Source: Lysinibacillus_B sp042920265 (lineage in GTDB: Bacteria; Bacillota; Bacilli; Bacillales_A; Planococcaceae). From it: a stretch of DNA of 64,000 bases. The stretch spans positions 1 through 64,000 of the forward strand of contig NZ_JBDQZI010000011.1 in assembly GCF_042920265.1 (NCBI RefSeq), written 5' to 3'. The notes beneath the pieces were generated by a model, which did not search any database, had not been told where the DNA came from, and saw nothing but the letters and a program-made list of their open reading frames with translations. The position numbers and the translations under genes were made by a program. Positions 44,317 to 53,198 of this stretch are shown here, piece after piece. Position 1 is the first letter of the stretch, and each line of letters starts with the position of its first letter.

Positions 44317-45678
44317 CTATAATGTTATTGTAAATATGCTCCCTTCTCCTACTTTACTTTTAACATTAATGGTACCATCATGAGCCTCCACTAATTCTTT
44401 CACAACAGCAAGTCCAATTCCCGAACCACCATATATACGTGATCTTGATTTTTCCACGCGGTATAGTTTTTCAAAAATAAACTCCAGTTCATCTGATGGA
44501 ATCCCAATTCCTGTATCCGTTACAGAAATAATCGTTTCTCTTTCTTTATTATAGGCTTCTATAGTAACCTCCGAATTTTCATCTGAATACTTCAAAGCAT
44601 TGTCCAATAGATTTAGCATAATTTGTTCCAATCGTATAGGATCAGCGTATATTTGGAAGTCTTTTTCACAAACAAGGTTTAACTTCATTTTTTTTGTTTC
44701 ATATGAAGGTGCAACAAGTTTATAAATATTTTCGAAAAATGGACGAGCCCAAAAGTATTGTTTAGATATCGTAAATGAAGTTTCATCAATCCTCGCTAAA
44801 TCCAATAAATTTTTCACTAAGTTCTTCATTCGCTCTGACTCTTCACCAATGATTTCAAGATAGTGATTTCGTTCTCCCTCACTTAACTCTTTTCTCATAG
44901 CTACTTTCGAATACCCAATTAAATAGGTTAATGGTGTACTTAATTCATGTGCAATGGATGCAAGAAATTCATTGCGCTCACTTTTGAAATGTTGTAAATC
45001 ATTAGCTAACTTCTGAATGGAACTTGATAATTCACCAATTTCATCTTTCCCCAATCTAGGTAAGCTAACATTAAAATCACCTTTACTTAATTTCTCAGTA
45101 GCCTCTTTCATACGTATTAATGGTCTTGTCAAAACTTTAGATAGTATTGCGTATACAACAAATAGCACAATAAAAATGGTCACTCCTGAGATAACAAAAT
45201 GCAGATTCATACTATTAACCATTTGATTCATAGAGTTTGTACTTTGAAACATGAGGACATAGCCAGATTGCTTTTCACTCACTTTATAAGGGTGCGCGCT
45301 CACAATATAAGGAGATCTTCTCCAATCTGAAACTATAACTTCATCTTTTTTATTATGAAGGTCGTTGATTAAAAGATTGTACTCTTCTAGCAACATGTAA
45401 GATTGATCAGAACTATTAATGATGTCACCTGTACTATTTGTAATCGCCACTTCTCTATTTTCATTCTTTTCCATCAAGATGATATGTTTTATTGTCATGT
45501 CTGTAAAATTTTCAACAAGCACATCACGATGATTTGCGCCATTTGCTAGTAATAATGAAAATTCTTCCTCAACTCTTGTATTAATCATATTTTGATGAAG
45601 GTAATACATAAGAAATAGCTCTAATATTAGGACAACAATAAAAAAGTATGTTGCTAATTTTGTAGAGATTTTGTTCAA
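44317..45678 (-). CDS. Sensor histidine kinase of the copper operon
   Basis: A 453-residue kinase with an N-terminal span (about 8-28), an extracytoplasmic sensor (about 30-167), a second span (about 168-190), HAMP (about 190-240), HisKA with His in SIAHELSTPL and a HATPase ending GGSGIGLAVVKELV. It is the first gene of the operon and starts at TTG 45678 after GAGAGGGG. Linkage to CueP, YdhK and a CcdA-like protein suggests a metal signal, but no obvious Met/His-rich motif is seen in its sensor loop. Confidence 0.93.
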   Translation of the reverse strand: MNKISTKLATYFFIVVLILELFLMYYLHQNMINTRVEEEFSLLLANGANHRDVLVENFTDMTIKHIILMEKNENREVAITNSTGDIINSSDQSYMLLEEYNLLINDLHNKKDEVIVSDWRRSPYIVSAHPYKVSEKQSGYVLMFQSTNSMNQMVNSMNLHFVISGVTIFIVLFVVYAILSKVLTRPLIRMKEATEKLSKGDFNVSLPRLGKDEIGELSSSIQKLANDLQHFKSERNEFLASIAHELSTPLTYLIGYSKVAMRKELSEGERNHYLEIIGEESERMKNLVKNLLDLARIDETSFTISKQYFWARPFFENIYKLVAPSYETKKMKLNLVCEKDFQIYADPIRLEQIMLNLLDNALKYSDENSEVTIEAYNKERETIISVTDTGIGIPSDELEFIFEKLYRVEKSRSRIYGGSGIGLAVVKELVEAHDGTINVKSKVGEGSIFTITL

Positions 45679-45821
45679 CTAAAAATTCGCCCCTCTCATA
45701 AAAAAGTATAAACAATAAATATGAAAAAATTATGCAGATAATTAAATTACCTTTTATTTATTTCGCTTCATAATTAAAGTCTTATTAGTTTGTTCATATA
45801 AAAGATGTTATTTAAAGCTTA

Positions 45822-45855
45822 AAAACCTTAGAATTAAGCTAAATTCTAAGGTTTT
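45822..45855. terminator. Hairpin terminator
   Basis: AAAACCTTAGAATT pairs with AATTCTAAGGTTTT. It lies upstream of the kinase gene and may protect it from readthrough. Confidence 0.65.
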
Positions 45856-46072
45856 GTCGCCCATTGCATACGAAAAGCAATATTTCAAAACTTCACAGAA
45901 AACGAAGGCCATATAATTAACCCCTTTTAACCTCACAAACGATAACGCACTTAGATTGAAAGCAAAATCTCAATTTTCCCTGTCTATTTTCTTGACATAG
46001 TATCAGGTCATGTTAGTTTGTAATAAAATTCAAGTAAAAAATTTTATCCACTCCTTATTTAACACCAAATGC

Positions 46073-46114
46073 AAAACCTCCATTTTGTAAAAGATTGATC
46101 AAAATGGAGGTTTT
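46073..46114. terminator. Hairpin terminator
   Basis: AAAACCTCCATTTTG (46073-46087) pairs with CAAAATGGAGGTTTT (46100-46114), 170 bases past the stop of the hydrolase at 46283 on the minus strand. The rest of 45679-46282 holds no gene. Confidence 0.65.
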
Positions 46115-46282
46115 CATTTTAGTTCAGCATGAGACTTTTATAAAAAAGGTTCATCATTTTCTAAAGTGTTGCTCTACAATCGGGTCCGTTTATTGAGGAT
46201 CGCATTCGCTTAACAACATTCATTTTTATTTCACAATGAATGCATCATCCATTCATGACATTGCTCTTTATCTCTATGTCAT

Positions 46283-47197
46283 TCAGCCGATAGCTAGTTG
46301 AATTATTTTATTGGTAAGTTCACTATCGGATTCAGTTAGGGGGAACAACTCATCAAAGTGATTACACTCCGGTTGAATCCAATACTCACCCGGAAGCCCC
46401 GCTGATTTCCATGCAGCGTAGAAGTCATCCGACTGGCGCAGGAACTCGGAAGTTTGCTTACCACCTCTTGTTACTAGTAGCGGTGGAGCAAATTTGGGTA
46501 AATTAAGAATCGGGCTATTGCGCAAAATTTGATCCCCAGTCAGCTGCAGGTAAGGCTGCACAAATGTGTATGGTAACGGCTGAAGGTCAAATAGTCCACT
46601 AATCGCACATCCACCACGTATGATATCGGGTGGTAATCCATAATCATTTTCCCAATCCGTTGCGAGCACCATTGCGACTCCGTGGGCACCTGCAGAGTGA
46701 CCTGTGACAACTAATCGTTTGGGGTCTGCTCCCAAATCTGCAGCATGATTGTACGCCCAAGTAATCGCTGCACGATGCTGGCGAACAATCTCATCGATTG
46801 TAACAGCAGGGCATAAAGCGTATGTAGAAATTATAACTGTAGCGCCTTGAGCCACAAGTCCTCGCGCCACGAAACTAAATTCTTTGCTTGTAAGCGTTCG
46901 CCAATAACCTCCGTGAAGAAACACTACGACAGGTCCTCCTGGCTCACCGTGAAAAACATCTAGTCTTTCAGCTATTGTAGGGCCATATGGAATGTCTAAC
47001 GTGCAGTCCAGTTCTTCCCGAGCCTTAACACTCTCGCTTGCAAACCATTTTCCTATGGAGTTGAAATCAGATACACTTGCATCGATGTCATACTCTTGAT
47101 TCAGCTCCTCTATTGAATTGAATACTCTACCTCCTGGTGTTTGATAAAAAGAACGCGTGTTAATTCCCGTATAAATACTCTCTTTGTTTAAGCTCAA
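46283..47197 (-). CDS. Alpha/beta hydrolase, kynurenine-formamidase-like
   Basis: A 304-residue hydrolase. HGGYW (about 94-98) is the oxyanion motif, GHSAGAH (about 165-171) the Ser nucleophile elbow and CNHFD near the C-terminus supplies His. The sequence around YALCP and HSAGAH resembles arylformamidase and carboxylesterase members. The gene has a visibly higher GC content than its neighbours (for example GGCGCAGGAACTCGGAAG in reverse), which may mark recent transfer. It is monocistronic. The substrate is unknown. Confidence 0.85.
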   Translation of the reverse strand: MSLNKESIYTGINTRSFYQTPGGRVFNSIEELNQEYDIDASVSDFNSIGKWFASESVKAREELDCTLDIPYGPTIAERLDVFHGEPGGPVVVFLHGGYWRTLTSKEFSFVARGLVAQGATVIISTYALCPAVTIDEIVRQHRAAITWAYNHAADLGADPKRLVVTGHSAGAHGVAMVLATDWENDYGLPPDIIRGGCAISGLFDLQPLPYTFVQPYLQLTGDQILRNSPILNLPKFAPPLLVTRGGKQTSEFLRQSDDFYAAWKSAGLPGEYWIQPECNHFDELFPLTESDSELTNKIIQLAIG

Positions 47198-47452
47198 AGT
47201 TTATCATTCCCCTTTCAAATGAAGAAATCTCGTGAAGCTTTACTGTAGCCGTTATTTTTAACCCCCTCCTAAATCATGAATGGGGTTATGCTTGTTATAA
47301 TTTTCGGAATTAAATCACTTTATTCCCTTATTAAACAAGAATAGCTGTAGTATCGCACCACAAATATGTAATTCTTTTTCATTACTCATTTATAATAACA
47401 CAGCCAATACTTTAGCACTCTATACCACTAAGTTACGATTTTACAAATGCAA

Positions 47453-47479
47453 AAGAGCTGCCTTTGTTCGGCAGCTCTT
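47453..47479 (-). terminator. Terminator of the ABC importer operon
   Basis: AAGAGCTGCC pairs with GGCAGCTCTT and is followed by TTTTGC on the minus strand, just past the last permease stop (47485). Confidence 0.8.
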
Positions 47480-47484
47480 CATGA

Positions 47485-48201
47485 TCACACTGTAATTTCC
47501 TTCTTTTTATATAGACTTAAACGTTTTTCCGTAACATGGAACAGCACTTCGAGTAGTATACAAATTATCCAATAAACAACCGCTGCTACTAAGTACATTT
47601 CTAAGAAATTATAGCCTTGGTTCGCTAGCATTTTTGAAATAGCTAAAATTTCTACTACTTTTACTGCGAAGGCTAATGATGTTGATTTGATGAGGTTAAT
47701 AAAAATATTCCCCATATTCGGTAACGCCATGATAATCATTTGCGGGAAAATTACGCGACGCAAGCCTTGCCATGTTGTCATACCGACACTGTGGCAAGCT
47801 TCCATTTGCCCCCCTGGAATCGAATTGATTGAGGCACGGAAAATTTCCGTCGTGTATGCTGCTGCATTCAGCGAATACACGACAAATGCATAAAATAGCG
47901 GTGAGACACTATGTGCATCCCAGCCAAGTGCCCATGACTCATTTAACCAATCGACTACGACCGGTACGCCATAAAAAAAGACATACAATTGCACTAGTAA
48001 TGGCGTGCCTCGGATAAATGAGACGAAGACTGCTACTACTTCATGTAAAACACGCACTTTATATATACGAGCTAACGCCATCGCAAGCCCAAGAGCTGAG
48101 CCGATTAAAATCGCAACGACGGCAATCAGTAATGTAATCGGAACCCCTTTTAACACCTCGGGGACATGTTCAAGCGCAAATTGCCAATTAAAAACGGTCA
48201 A
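47485..48201 (-). CDS. Polar amino-acid ABC permease (second)
   Basis: A 238-residue HisM-type inner-membrane permease with five spans. The EAA loop is CHSVGMTTWQGLRRVIFPQ. The family marker GTPLLVQLYVFFYGVP is present. It belongs to the L-cystine/glutamine group (TcyL/TcyM type) by neighbourhood and sequence. It starts at TTG 48201 behind GGGGGG. Its start lies 12 bases after the stop of the first permease. Confidence 0.9.
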   Translation of the reverse strand: MTVFNWQFALEHVPEVLKGVPITLLIAVVAILIGSALGLAMALARIYKVRVLHEVVAVFVSFIRGTPLLVQLYVFFYGVPVVVDWLNESWALGWDAHSVSPLFYAFVVYSLNAAAYTTEIFRASINSIPGGQMEACHSVGMTTWQGLRRVIFPQMIIMALPNMGNIFINLIKSTSLAFAVKVVEILAISKMLANQGYNFLEMYLVAAVVYWIICILLEVLFHVTEKRLSLYKKKEITV

Positions 48202-48213
48202 TTTTATTCCCCC

Positions 48214-48915
48214 CTATGATTTTGCCACATTCACACGACCCTTTTTATATCGTGTTTCTAAACGATGAATTGTCACTTCAATTAACGCACAAACGGTCCA
48301 ATAAATAATCGAAATGATGACATACACTTTAAACATCCCTAGGCCGTAGCTGTTGCCAATAATGATACGTGCCTGCCCCATAATGTCGAGTACCCCGATT
48401 GTAAAGGCGATTGTCGTATCCTTTAACAGTTCAATCGTCGTATTGCCTAAGTTCGGCAACGCTAACACAAATGCTTGTGGTAAAATAATGCGACGTAACG
48501 CCTGCGTATATGTCATGCCAACGCTATAGCATGCCTCTAACTGATCAGGTCCAACGGCCATATAGGCAGAGCGAATCACCTCTGATAAATAAGCCGAAAT
48601 ATGTATGCTAAATGTAGCAATCGCAAAAACAAGTGGTGTTAAATCATTAATATAAATCCCCACTGCCGCCAATAACTGCGGGACACCAAAATAAACTAAA
48701 AATAATTGGACAAGTAGCGGTGTACATCTAGAGAAAGAGATAAATACCGTCAATAATTGACACAAAACCGGGATTTGCTTAATCCGAATAATGGCAATGA
48801 TTACTCCCAGAAAAAGCCCTAAAAACAACGATAGAATCAGCATAAATAGAGTTAAAGGAAGGCGAGCGATGAGCTGCGTAAATAACGCTCCCCATTCTGT
48901 TAAAGATGCATCCAT
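48214..48915 (-). CDS. Polar amino-acid ABC permease (first)
   Basis: A 233-residue permease of the same type with CTPLLVQLFLVYFGVP and an EAA loop CYSVGMTYTQALRRIILPQ. The start is 48915 (AAAGGAG before it) rather than 48951. A long hairpin (48935-48965) separates it from the binding-protein gene, so it is probably expressed at a lower level than that gene. The two permeases form a heterodimer. Confidence 0.9.
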   Translation of the reverse strand: MDASLTEWGALFTQLIARLPLTLFMLILSLFLGLFLGVIIAIIRIKQIPVLCQLLTVFISFSRCTPLLVQLFLVYFGVPQLLAAVGIYINDLTPLVFAIATFSIHISAYLSEVIRSAYMAVGPDQLEACYSVGMTYTQALRRIILPQAFVLALPNLGNTTIELLKDTTIAFTIGVLDIMGQARIIIGNSYGLGMFKVYVIISIIYWTVCALIEVTIHRLETRYKKGRVNVAKS

Positions 48916-48934
48916 TTGAAGCTCCTTTCTTATA

Positions 48935-48965
48935 AAAATAGAGAGCAGCACATGCTCTCTATTTT
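48935..48965 (-). terminator. Intercistronic hairpin between binding protein and permease genes
   Basis: AAAATAGAGAGCA (48935-48947) pairs perfectly with TGCTCTCTATTTT (48953-48965). On the minus strand the right-hand part is followed by TTTTTATAAG. It is the usual partial terminator or mRNA stabiliser that raises the binding protein over the membrane parts. Confidence 0.75.
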
Positions 48966-48968
48966 GGA

Positions 48969-49826
48969 TTAAAAGTTATATTGTTCTTTGTTGATGTATT
49001 CAACATCTTGGAAGAAGTCCACATCAAACCATTTTTGCGCAAGCTCTGAAAGTGTACCGTCTTCTCTTAACTCATTTGTTGCTTCATTGATCGCTTGTTG
49101 AATGTCTGTATTATCTTTATTGTAAACAATATATACAGGCTCTTTTGATACAACGCCGCCTACCTTAATGTCTAAATTCATTTCTTCTTGAATCGCATTA
49201 AACGTGGATACATTTAAAAAGACAGCATCATATCTACCTTCTGCTAAACCTTTTAAGTTGTCGGCATTCGATGGATGTTCAATCGTATCGATTTCGACCG
49301 CTTTATCTGGATTTTTCTCATTATAATTGTTGAGAATGGTACGTAATCCACCACTTGGTGCCATTGGTGCTAGCTTTTTGCCTTGTAAATCTTCAAATGA
49401 TTGAATATCTGTTGTATCCTCATGGACGATTAATGCCGTCATAGAATAACCATACTCCAGATCTCCATATAAAAATTTCTCTTCACGCTCTGGGTTTTTG
49501 AAAAACCAGTTAATCGCAAAATCTGATTTTTTTGTACTAACCCCAATTAAGTTACTTTCTTCTGCACCGAACTGATATTCAAATGTATATGTACCATCTA
49601 ATTTTTCCTCGACTGCATTTAAATAATCAATATCATACCCCACTGGTTTATTATCGCTATCTGTATATAAAAATGGTGGGTTTACTTCATCACTTAATGC
49701 CACTTTGATGACTTTTGCACCTGAGCTATTTGCTGTTGATACCTCTTCGTCTGAGCTACATCCTACTAACATAGCCGCTGCGATAGATAAACTTGCCACG
49801 AACGTACCGAATTTTTTTAATTTCAT
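48969..49826 (-). CDS. Amino-acid ABC substrate-binding lipoprotein
   Basis: A 285-residue SBP family 3 lipoprotein (lipobox MLVGC, Cys about 23). DEVNPPFLYTDSDNKPVGYDIDYL is the start of the ligand domain (outlined), with DFAINWFFKNPEREEKF and EDTTDIQSFEDLQGKKLA later. It resembles cystine-binding TcyJ/TcyK proteins. The start at 49826 (GGGGAGAG before) is favoured over 49853. It overlaps none of the ATPase gene. Confidence 0.9.
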   Translation of the reverse strand: MKLKKFGTFVASLSIAAAMLVGCSSDEEVSTANSSGAKVIKVALSDEVNPPFLYTDSDNKPVGYDIDYLNAVEEKLDGTYTFEYQFGAEESNLIGVSTKKSDFAINWFFKNPEREEKFLYGDLEYGYSMTALIVHEDTTDIQSFEDLQGKKLAPMAPSGGLRTILNNYNEKNPDKAVEIDTIEHPSNADNLKGLAEGRYDAVFLNVSTFNAIQEEMNLDIKVGGVVSKEPVYIVYNKDNTDIQQAINEATNELREDGTLSELAQKWFDVDFFQDVEYINKEQYNF

Positions 49827-49842
49827 TGATTTTCTCTCCCCT

Positions 49843-50598
49843 TTAAATAACATATTCTGGCTCTTTGCTTAATCGGCGTAAAAACTGTTTTGTACGGTCC
49901 TTTTGAGGATTTAAAATCACCTCTTCTGGCGTACCTTCTTCAATAATGTGTCCGCCGTCCATAAAGACAACATGGTTAGACACTTCGCGCGCAAAATCGA
50001 TTTCATGTGTCACAACAATCATCGTAATGCCTTCTTTTGCAATGTCTTTCATTAGATTTAATACTTCTCCAACCATTTCAGGATCTAACGATGACGTTGG
50101 CTCATCAAATAGGATCACATCTGGATTTAACGCAAGTGCTCTTGCTATACCGATTCGTTGCTGTTGACCACCTGATAAGCTCGATGGATACGCGTCTCGT
50201 TTGTGCAATAGCCCAATTTTGTCTAATAAGCGTTCTGCAATACTAATCGCTTCTGACTTGGAACGTTTTTGCGCCACAATTAAGCCTTCTACAATATTTT
50301 CAATAGCCGTTTTATTTTGAAATAAATTGTAATTTTGAAACACCATCGCTGTATGCTGGCGGAGTTTTAAAATATCTTTTTTGGCTGGCTTTTTTACATT
50401 GATTTTCAGCGCATCGCCAATTTCGATTATTCCTTCATCTGGTTTTTCCAAATAATTAATACAACGTAAAAATGTTGTTTTACCTGAACCTGAAGGACCA
50501 AGTATCGTTAATACTTCTCCTTTCTTTACTTGGAGGTCAATGCCTTTTAACACTTGGTGATTTTTGAAACTCTTTTTAATACCTGCGAGCTTAATCAA
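49843..50598 (-). CDS. Amino-acid ABC transporter ATPase
   Basis: A 251-residue ABC ATPase: Walker A GPSGSGKTT (35-43), signature LSGGQQQR (about 145-152), Walker B VILFDEPTS and the H-loop VVTHE. Polar-amino-acid transporters of the TcyN/GlnQ type are the closest match. It is the first gene of the operon (ATPase - binding protein - two permeases), and is divergent from the acyl-CoA-dehydrogenase-like gene at 50785. Confidence 0.94.
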   Translation of the reverse strand: MIKLAGIKKSFKNHQVLKGIDLQVKKGEVLTILGPSGSGKTTFLRCINYLEKPDEGIIEIGDALKINVKKPAKKDILKLRQHTAMVFQNYNLFQNKTAIENIVEGLIVAQKRSKSEAISIAERLLDKIGLLHKRDAYPSSLSGGQQQRIGIARALALNPDVILFDEPTSSLDPEMVGEVLNLMKDIAKEGITMIVVTHEIDFAREVSNHVVFMDGGHIIEEGTPEEVILNPQKDRTKQFLRRLSKEPEYVI

Positions 50599-50784
50599 AT
50601 TGCTCCCCCCTTCAATCGAAAATATTGATATTTCAGAAATATAAAATTAATCTAACACAACAATTCCTACTTGTAAAGTAGGTTTTTATACATTTACCCC
50701 CTAGATTTTTCTGAAGATTATTTGTATTATGAACTATAATGATTTATTTTCCTATAAATTAACTAAGGATTAAGAGGTGGAAGA

Positions 50785-51960
50785 ATGGATAACTTACATG
50801 TCTTCATTAAAAATGAAGCACAGCAAGCGGTATTAACGCATTTACATGCGCTCAGTGAGACAATTACAACATTAGGGGAACAGGCAGATCGTGAAAATGG
50901 CTTTCCATATGACACGTTTGAAAAGTTATTAGATATTGGCTACAACAAACTCACACTCCCAAAACAATATGGTGGTGACGGCTTTGGCATTTACGACATG
51001 ATTTTGTTCCAAGAAACATTAGCCAAATATGATGGACCTACTGCATTAGCGATTGGTTGGCAATTAGGCGTTGTCGGTGAAGTATACGCTAAAAAAATGT
51101 GGTCACCCGCACACTTAGCTCAATTTGCTGAAGCCATTGTACACGAACGTGCCGTAACGAACCGCATTGTGAGTGAAGTCATTACTGGTAGTCCAACACG
51201 CGGTGGCCGTCCAGGTACAAATGCAACGCTCATCAATGGGAACTGGCACATTACAGGTCGTAAAACATTCACTACGATGTCTTATGCTTTAACACACTTT
51301 TTAACTTCCGCTTGGATCGAAGAAAAACAAGCAATCGGCTTCTTTTTAATTCCAAAAGATGTGGAAGGGCTGACGATTGAAGAAACATGGGATATGGTGG
51401 CGATGCGTGGGACAGCGAGCCATGATTTAATTTTAAAGGATGCCATTGTACCAGAAGATGCCTTAGTCGAAGTCAATGATGGACCAAGAAGCACTAACAT
51501 CAACGGCTGGGCATTGCATATTCCTGCTGTCTATTTAGGTATCGCGCAAGCTGCACGTGATTACGCCGTGCAATTTGCTAGCACATATAAGCCAAACAGC
51601 TTAAATACGGTAATTGGCGAACTACCGCATATTCAAGATAAATTAGGACAAATCGAATTAAAATTAAAGGCAGCGCGTTACTTTATTTATAGTGTCGCAG
51701 AAAAGTTTGAGGACCCTAAAACGCATGCATCGATTTCAGTAGAGCTTGGTGCCGCAAAACATATCGTGACCAATAGTGCGATTGAAATTGTAGATTTAGC
51801 GATGCGCATTGTCGGGGCGAAAAGCTTACAATCCAATAACCCGCTCAACCGTTATTACCGTGATGTACGCGCTGGTCTACATAACCCACCAATGGATGAT
51901 ATGACGATTACAAAACTCGCACAAGCAGCACTTGCTGAAGCAAAAACAGAGGAGGCATAA
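50785..51960 (+). CDS. Acyl-CoA dehydrogenase-like flavoprotein
   Basis: A 391-residue protein with the acyl-CoA dehydrogenase fold: LPKQYGGDGFGIYDMILFQE, then TNATLINGNWHITGRKTFTTMS and LRGTASHD-like MRGTASHDL in the middle. Members near sulfur or amino-acid transporters include DszC/SfnB-type monooxygenases, so a role in organosulfur metabolism is possible (inference). It lies in an operon with the DsbA-like gene (start 3 bases after its stop) and is divergent from the cystine-type importer. AGAGGTGG precedes the ATG. Confidence 0.85.
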   Translation: MDNLHVFIKNEAQQAVLTHLHALSETITTLGEQADRENGFPYDTFEKLLDIGYNKLTLPKQYGGDGFGIYDMILFQETLAKYDGPTALAIGWQLGVVGEVYAKKMWSPAHLAQFAEAIVHERAVTNRIVSEVITGSPTRGGRPGTNATLINGNWHITGRKTFTTMSYALTHFLTSAWIEEKQAIGFFLIPKDVEGLTIEETWDMVAMRGTASHDLILKDAIVPEDALVEVNDGPRSTNINGWALHIPAVYLGIAQAARDYAVQFASTYKPNSLNTVIGELPHIQDKLGQIELKLKAARYFIYSVAEKFEDPKTHASISVELGAAKHIVTNSAIEIVDLAMRIVGAKSLQSNNPLNRYYRDVRAGLHNPPMDDMTITKLAQAALAEAKTEEA

Positions 51961-51963
51961 CCA

Positions 51964-52497
51964 ATGACAATTCAACTAAAAAATAATCAATTAAAACTCG
52001 GGCGTGATGATGCCCCAATTAAAGTAGAAGTATTTTCAAATTTATCGTGCCCAGGAAGTAAAATCTTTTATGATATGACAAAAGACATTTTACCAGCACA
52101 TATCGAGTCTGGTAAAATCCAATACATTTTAAAGCTATATGATAAGCCACGTGAAGAGTTACTAAACGGTTTCTTAGTTCATCTCTGCTTACAATACGAT
52201 AACCCAACACGTACATTCGAAATCATCGATGATCTATTTGCTACACAAGATGAGTGGATTCATTACAATAGTGCTGAACTTAAACAACTGCTTGTCACAA
52301 AATACGGCTTACACGAGGAAGAAATTGAAGCAAACACAGAACGCAGCTTACAAGTCACATTAGAAGCTATCGAGCGTGATGTGAAGCTCGTGCCAACATT
52401 ATTCATTAACGGCGAAAAACATTCATTTAAAGAGCGCCGTGTGTACTCAGAATATCCAGATTACATCGCTGCTGCCCTTGAAAAACTAAATGCTTAA
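51964..52497 (+). CDS. DsbA/thioredoxin-4-like protein with a single Cys
   Basis: A 177-residue thioredoxin-fold protein. The active-site loop is NLSCPGSK, with Cys29 followed by Ser rather than a second Cys. LVPTLFING supplies the cis-Pro. It has no signal peptide. A one-Cys CxxS protein would act as a reductase of mixed disulfides or a binder, not as a normal oxidase. It is the second gene of the operon with the acyl-CoA-dehydrogenase-like flavoprotein. A truncated copy of its 3' half occurs at 36971-37278. Confidence 0.87.
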   Translation: MTIQLKNNQLKLGRDDAPIKVEVFSNLSCPGSKIFYDMTKDILPAHIESGKIQYILKLYDKPREELLNGFLVHLCLQYDNPTRTFEIIDDLFATQDEWIHYNSAELKQLLVTKYGLHEEEIEANTERSLQVTLEAIERDVKLVPTLFINGEKHSFKERRVYSEYPDYIAAALEKLNA

Positions 52498-52579
52498 CTT
52501 CTAGCACTCGGACAATCAAACGAAACAAGTGTCGCTACACTACACAAAACGCTGATTTCCACTGCAGGCAAGACTTCAA

Positions 52580-52615
52580 TCCAATTTTTCCGGACCGAGC
52601 GTCGGAAAAATTGGA
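52580..52615. terminator. Hairpin after the DsbA-like gene
   Basis: TCCAATTTTTCCG (52580-52592) pairs with CGGAAAAATTGGA (52603-52615). No strong T-run follows on either strand. Confidence 0.5.
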
Positions 52616-52668
52616 CCTTTAACTCATGCTAGTCTTTCGTATACGCCCTCATCAACACATCTGTTAGG

Positions 52669-53109
52669 TTAATTAATATTTTTCCCCATCATTACCATGC
52701 TGTTATAAGACTGAAACCCTCTTTTATGATAATAACCTTCTGTTCTATCTTCTCGTGAGGTAAATAATATAATTTCTCTAATTCCCCTTCTTATCAATCG
52801 GCTTTCAAATTCATGAAGTATTTTAGTCCCTAATCCTTTATGTTGCAGATCATTTTTTACGCAAAACTCTATAATATGAAACAGTTTGCCGTTATAATAT
52901 TGTTCTTCATTACCCATAATCATTCCACATAAAGTTTCTTCTTCATAGGCTTTAAGTCCATAAAACTCTTGACCATTAATCATTTGCGATAACCTCTTTG
53001 ACGCTGTGTCCATAGACCACTCATCGTTCCAAGGTGGTGCGTTAAATGTTTCTACATATAGCTTAGCGAGTTCATTTACATCCGATATATTTATGACTTC
53101 AAATCTCAT
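52669..53109 (-). CDS. GNAT-family N-acetyltransferase
   Basis: A 146-residue acetyltransferase with the acetyl-CoA motif LQHKGLGTKILHEFE (Q/RxxGxG/A, about 88-102) and FTSREDRTEGYYHKRGF before the C-terminal strand. The substrate is unknown. GGGGGAACTG is the ribosome site. It is a single gene, with the LOG gene 90 bases upstream. Confidence 0.88.
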   Translation of the reverse strand: MRFEVINISDVNELAKLYVETFNAPPWNDEWSMDTASKRLSQMINGQEFYGLKAYEEETLCGMIMGNEEQYYNGKLFHIIEFCVKNDLQHKGLGTKILHEFESRLIRRGIREIILFTSREDRTEGYYHKRGFQSYNSMVMMGKNIN

Positions 53110-53198
53110 AACAGTTCCCCCAATTATCGATAATTTACATAAAAAATCTATTACTTCTCGTGAAATGAAGTTTTGAAGAAGGGAAAATCGTGTTATTT

